From: Archegozetes longisetosus
Taxonomy: Eukaryota > Arthropoda > Arachnida > Sarcoptiformes > Trhypochthoniidae
Assembly (NCBI GenBank): GCA_018873245.2
Contig: JAEMBT020000001.1
Location: 13,530,220 to 13,594,219 of the forward strand
Direction of reading: 5' to 3'
Length of the DNA stretch: 64,000 nt
Shown here: in pieces, positions 60,454-64,000 of the stretch
Layout of the letters: each line of letters starts with the position of its first letter
Position numbering within the stretch: position 1 is the first letter of the stretch
Translations under genes and position numbers: made by a program
Notes under the pieces: model-generated
Told to the model about the DNA's origin: nothing
The model's input: only the letters and a program-made list of their open reading frames with translations
Database searches by the model: none

Positions 60454-61675
60454 TATAAAATAATTAAAAGTATGTTTTAAATAAGCCAATCAATAAGAAA
60501 ATACAGATGTTTATCATGGAAACGAATATTACATCTTCTAGTGAAATACTAGTGTGATTCCAAATGTATTTTGCACAAATCTCCAATATTGAATATCGAA
60601 AATCAATTTTAACAATGAAGTATCCGAATGAAAATCTAAGTATTTCAATTCTTCATTGAAATAAAATAAAAATATGAAATACTTCTATAAAATGGATTTA
60701 GCCTAGGTGAGAATAGCATTAGGTAGCTAGACAAGTGATACGAAGAGATCTAATGCTAAACTTAACTTAGGTTTAATCGGGCTCGTGAAAGTTAAATTAA
60801 GCGAGTCACTACCTGATGCACAGCCTTTATGGGTGAACGTTATATACTCTTAACTTATATTATGATGTTCAGTTAGTTATACAGATTTTAAAAATGTATA
60901 TCATATAAAGTTCCTTAAGCTTACACATTGGGAGAATGTTATTTAAAGGTTGGGTTTGATTTTTTAAAAACTTCCAGTTCGGCGATTGTCTGTCAAATGA
61001 ACTATCAGCCAACCGATTGTCGGTCAAGTGTACTAAATCCGTCTAATACATGCATATATTTGAGGATTTATAATGTACCTAATTATTTGATGAAAAATGA
61101 GTGACCGAGATATTGTATTATTTATTCGGGACATTGATCCAAATGTTTGACTAACAAAAATTAGTTTCTCAAGTCTAAACTATTTTGGAGCGTGATCTTT
61201 GTTTATTATTTTAAATAATAACTGATTTAAATATCAAGAGTGTAATCTTTAGTGAAAACTAAATAACATCATCGTTGAGATTCTCTAACACTTAGAAAAA
61301 CCCTTTTATATATTAGTGTTAGAATTCCCAAATTAGCTATCAATGTAGTTGAGGTCGAAGATATCGAGTATTAAGTTTTACTGCATAATATTTTTGCATA
61401 TTTCTTTCTCACGTTAGTTAAACAATATTTGAATAATAGTTCAATCGTAAGGCATATGATTTAAATTTTATATTTCAACAACTTTGAATAACTATAAAAT
61501 CTTGTTATGAGGCCAATAACTAAATAATTGTACTTATTGAGAGTGTTGATATATCTTAATTTGTACTTTGATTTATTCGAATTTTGAAATATTTAATCGA
61601 AACATTTTTTAATTTTTTGTTTATTGAAACAATCGAAGATATTAAGTTTAAAATCAGACACAACTATGAGGCCTT

Positions 61676-63694
61676 TTAATAAGGGATACCAAATGGCCAG
61701 TACTTGTGTTTACCAATACCGAAGAGATCCCACGTCGCGTTTCTCCAGTCTTTGTTCAAAGCATTAATAGAAGCAATTTCTTCATCGGTCATATTAAAGT
61801 CAAAAATATTGATATTGGAAATAATTCTCTCTTTTGTAGCGCTCTTTGGGATAACAATAACTCTTCTCTGTGTTTGCCATTTGATACAAATCGCAGTCGG
61901 AGAGACATTGTATTTGTTCGCCAAATCCTTAATTAATGGTATGTCAAGTGGTGAAGGCGTGTTCTTCTTCTCTGCTGTTCCAGTTCTGGCCAACGGTGAA
62001 TATGCTGTCATTTCGATACCTTTTTCGCGGAGAAACTTTAATAGTTTATCATTACTTAGATAAGGATGCGATTCGACTTGATTGACAGCTGGAACTATTG
62101 ATGAATTCTTAATCAAGTCATCGATCTGTTCAGAGTTGAAGTTCGAGACACCAATTGATTTAGTCAGACCTGTTACAGAAGTAGACAGATGCTTACAGTT
62201 TCTTTTGTGATAGTCAATAACTTTACTTTAATAAAAGATAACAAATTCCCGATAAAGAACAAATTAAAGTTTGAAATTGATTTTAAAATTTTTTTATCCA
62301 TTTTTGTGAAGTTTATACTAATGACAAATTCAATTTATTAATAATTCAATATTAATATTCAATGACAAATTTATTATAAGTTATGGTGAAGCACTCAGAA
62401 TCAATGTTCAATACTGATAGACTAATTCAAGCGAATATAGGGTGATGAAAAACTAGCACAATATTTTATTTTTATACCATTTAAAATCTGTTTACGATAG
62501 GAACAAAATTCAAGCGATAAAATAGACATTATTGAGATTCTTGACTAAATTTCAATTTATTTTAGAGTCAGTGAAATACTGCCGATAACTGAAACACTTT
62601 TGAATCAAGTGTTGAGAGTTAGTAATGAAAGAAAAATAGTTTATTTACAAATATTTAGGAGGAATAGAACTGATATTGGATTTATGGAAACGCAAAGCTG
62701 GAGCTGATCTTATTACTCTCACCGTATATAAAAAATTTAAATATGTGATGAAATTCATTAGGAATTTGTTAATCTCAGCTGTATTACATCGAGAGAGACT
62801 CATGTAATACGGTAGTTCAGGTACTTTTGAATCAGTTGTAATATATCATTATAAGTGAGGATTATTATATTGAAGATTTACTCTATTAAATCACAATATT
62901 ATACGTTATTTTAAGTGTTATATCTTTTTTATTTCTCACTACTATCCAAAAATGGCAAAAAAATGTTGGGTTAATTTTCGATCGCTCTGCAGTTTGAACC
63001 AAAGAACGGCTTTCTAGATGTTTACTCATATATGTTTTCAGATATTTGACAATGAAATGAAACAAAAATTTATCATAAAAACAAAGATAAAGTTACCAAT
63101 TTATACTTCATTCGAGAAGAAATGAGCTCAAGAGTTCATATTTTAACTAAAAGTTTTTCATAAACACTAACGATTTAAGAACGAATTCTAAAACATATAA
63201 AGCCGGAACAAACACAGTCGACAAATACCTGATTTCTTTATGTCTTCGAACTCTTTCCAAACATCAATCAATTGAATTGACTCATCGAAGAGGCACTGGC
63301 CGTTTGCATCTCTTGGCCAGAAGTCATCGTCAACCTGTTTGAAAGGTGTCGGCCAATGGATAAGCAATAGATCCAAATAATCTAAACCCAAATTCTTGAG
63401 ACTTCTTTTTGCACTCTCAGTCGGTCGACCCTTTCCGTGCCAATTGGGCCACACTTTACTTGTAATAAACAGATCTTCACGCTTTACTTTTCCTTCTTCT
63501 ATAGCTTGACGTATGCCTCTTCCGACTTCGTCTTCATTCTGATAAAAGTCAGCACAATCGAAGTGTCGATATCCGGCATCGATTGCTATTTTAACTGCTT
63601 CGGCTGTCACTCCCATACACCCCAAACCTACAGCTGGTATGAAATTTCCGTCATTTAGTTGAATGACTGGAACTTTTTCAGCGATCGATACCAT
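61676..63694 (-). CDS. Aldo-keto reductase, copy 3
   Basis: Exons 63229-63694 and 61676-62169, phase-1 intron of 1059 bp, 319 aa. It differs from copy 2 at only a handful of residues (for example MVSIAEK, DGNFIP, GRGIRQ, ITSKVW, SSIVPAVN, VSPTAIC, FDFNMTD). The catalytic Asp, Tyr, Lys and His are all kept. The similarity in introns and flanks shows it arose with copy 2 in the segmental duplication. Same predicted NADPH-dependent carbonyl reductase activity. Confidence 0.94.
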
Positions 63695-63784
63695 TCTCTT
63701 AAGCTATTAAATTGTTTCTTAACACTTGGATAGAAATATTATTGTTAAAAAGATTAAAAAGTGTTAATTTGCTTTATATCTCTC

Positions 63785-63850
63785 AGACAGAGCTCTAAAA
63801 TACCTCTGCAGGTGAATTAATCGAATGACTAAATCCTTGGTATATGGGAA
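63785..63850 (-). promoter_or_regulatory. Conserved upstream block of AKR copy 3
   Basis: CTCTGCAGGTGAA, TCGAATGACT and AAATCCTTGGTATATGGGAA. It is closer to the copy 1 block than the copy 2 version is, although the rest of the flank groups with copy 2. Confidence 0.5.
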
Positions 63851-64000
63851 AATTCTCTATCGTGAAATGTAATCAATATTTGATAAATCATTTGTCAAAT
63901 TTAGTGTTAATCTTTGAAGCAGTAGAGTTTGATTCACTTGTTATTTAATGTCTAAATAAAGAACCTCATTGTCTATATGTGTTGTCTTACTTAAAGAAGT

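Larger units (their letters stand above)
59699..64000 (-). repeat. Segmental duplication, unit 2 (carries AKR copy 3, truncated by window)
   Basis: Second copy of 51523-55863, with scattered substitutions and small gaps (for example a lost 'AGTGTGC' phrase near 59750 and a missing stretch of about 55 bp in the AKR intron near 62330). It is still similar at the last base of the window, so the true unit is longer. Confidence 0.9.

Overview
The window is eukaryotic nuclear DNA: AT-rich, genes split by short GT-AG introns, TATA and poly(A) signals, and arthropod families (Rebers-Riddiford cuticle protein, gustatory-receptor-like proteins, enhancer of rudimentary). Compact genes, gustatory-receptor and aldo-keto reductase expansions and an intronless gene resembling DUF4804 fit an acariform, spider-mite-like genome. 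The species is an inference; no rRNA or mitochondrial marker is present.

Layout. 1-10.4 kb: two intact gustatory-receptor-like genes (plus strand) with a pseudogene between them. 10.8-12.1 kb: hairpin DNA transposons. 12.9-31.3 kb: a compact conserved-gene island, in order an orphan 171-aa protein (-), two tandem copies of enhancer of rudimentary (+), a LACTB-like serine hydrolase (-), SmD1 (-), Nuf2 (+), a cuticle protein (+), a two-helix membrane protein (+), FKBP2 (-), proteasome ATPase Rpt2/PSMC1 (+) and an aldo-keto reductase (-). 31.3-51 kb: an accessory region with a 1-kb foldback element, a Mutator-like transposase remnant, a pogo/Tc5-like transposon, two further intact receptor genes (-), several receptor pseudogenes and a pair of inverted hAT-like elements. 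51.5-64 kb: a segmental duplication carrying two nearly identical aldo-keto reductases on either side of a 482-aa intronless DUF4804-like gene.

For the spliced genes I worked out exon structures by hand. The receptor genes need two small 3' exons to supply the seventh membrane helix; the long first exon alone is not the whole gene. SmD1 has a 14-nt first exon. SmD1/Nuf2 and the orphan gene/ERH are divergent pairs, each with an NRF1-like palindrome between them.

Most unusual points: (1) a pogo/Tc5-like transposon with about 170 bp of uninterrupted alternating GAA/TTC pentamers, an extreme heat-shock-element array, next to a TATA box facing the transposase; (2) a receptor pseudogene split by a hAT-like insertion whose halves now lie in opposite orientations between two inverted 666-bp copies that look identical by eye, implying an inversion or an assembly flip; (3) a tandem duplication of ERH; (4) signs of gene conversion among the aldo-keto reductases.
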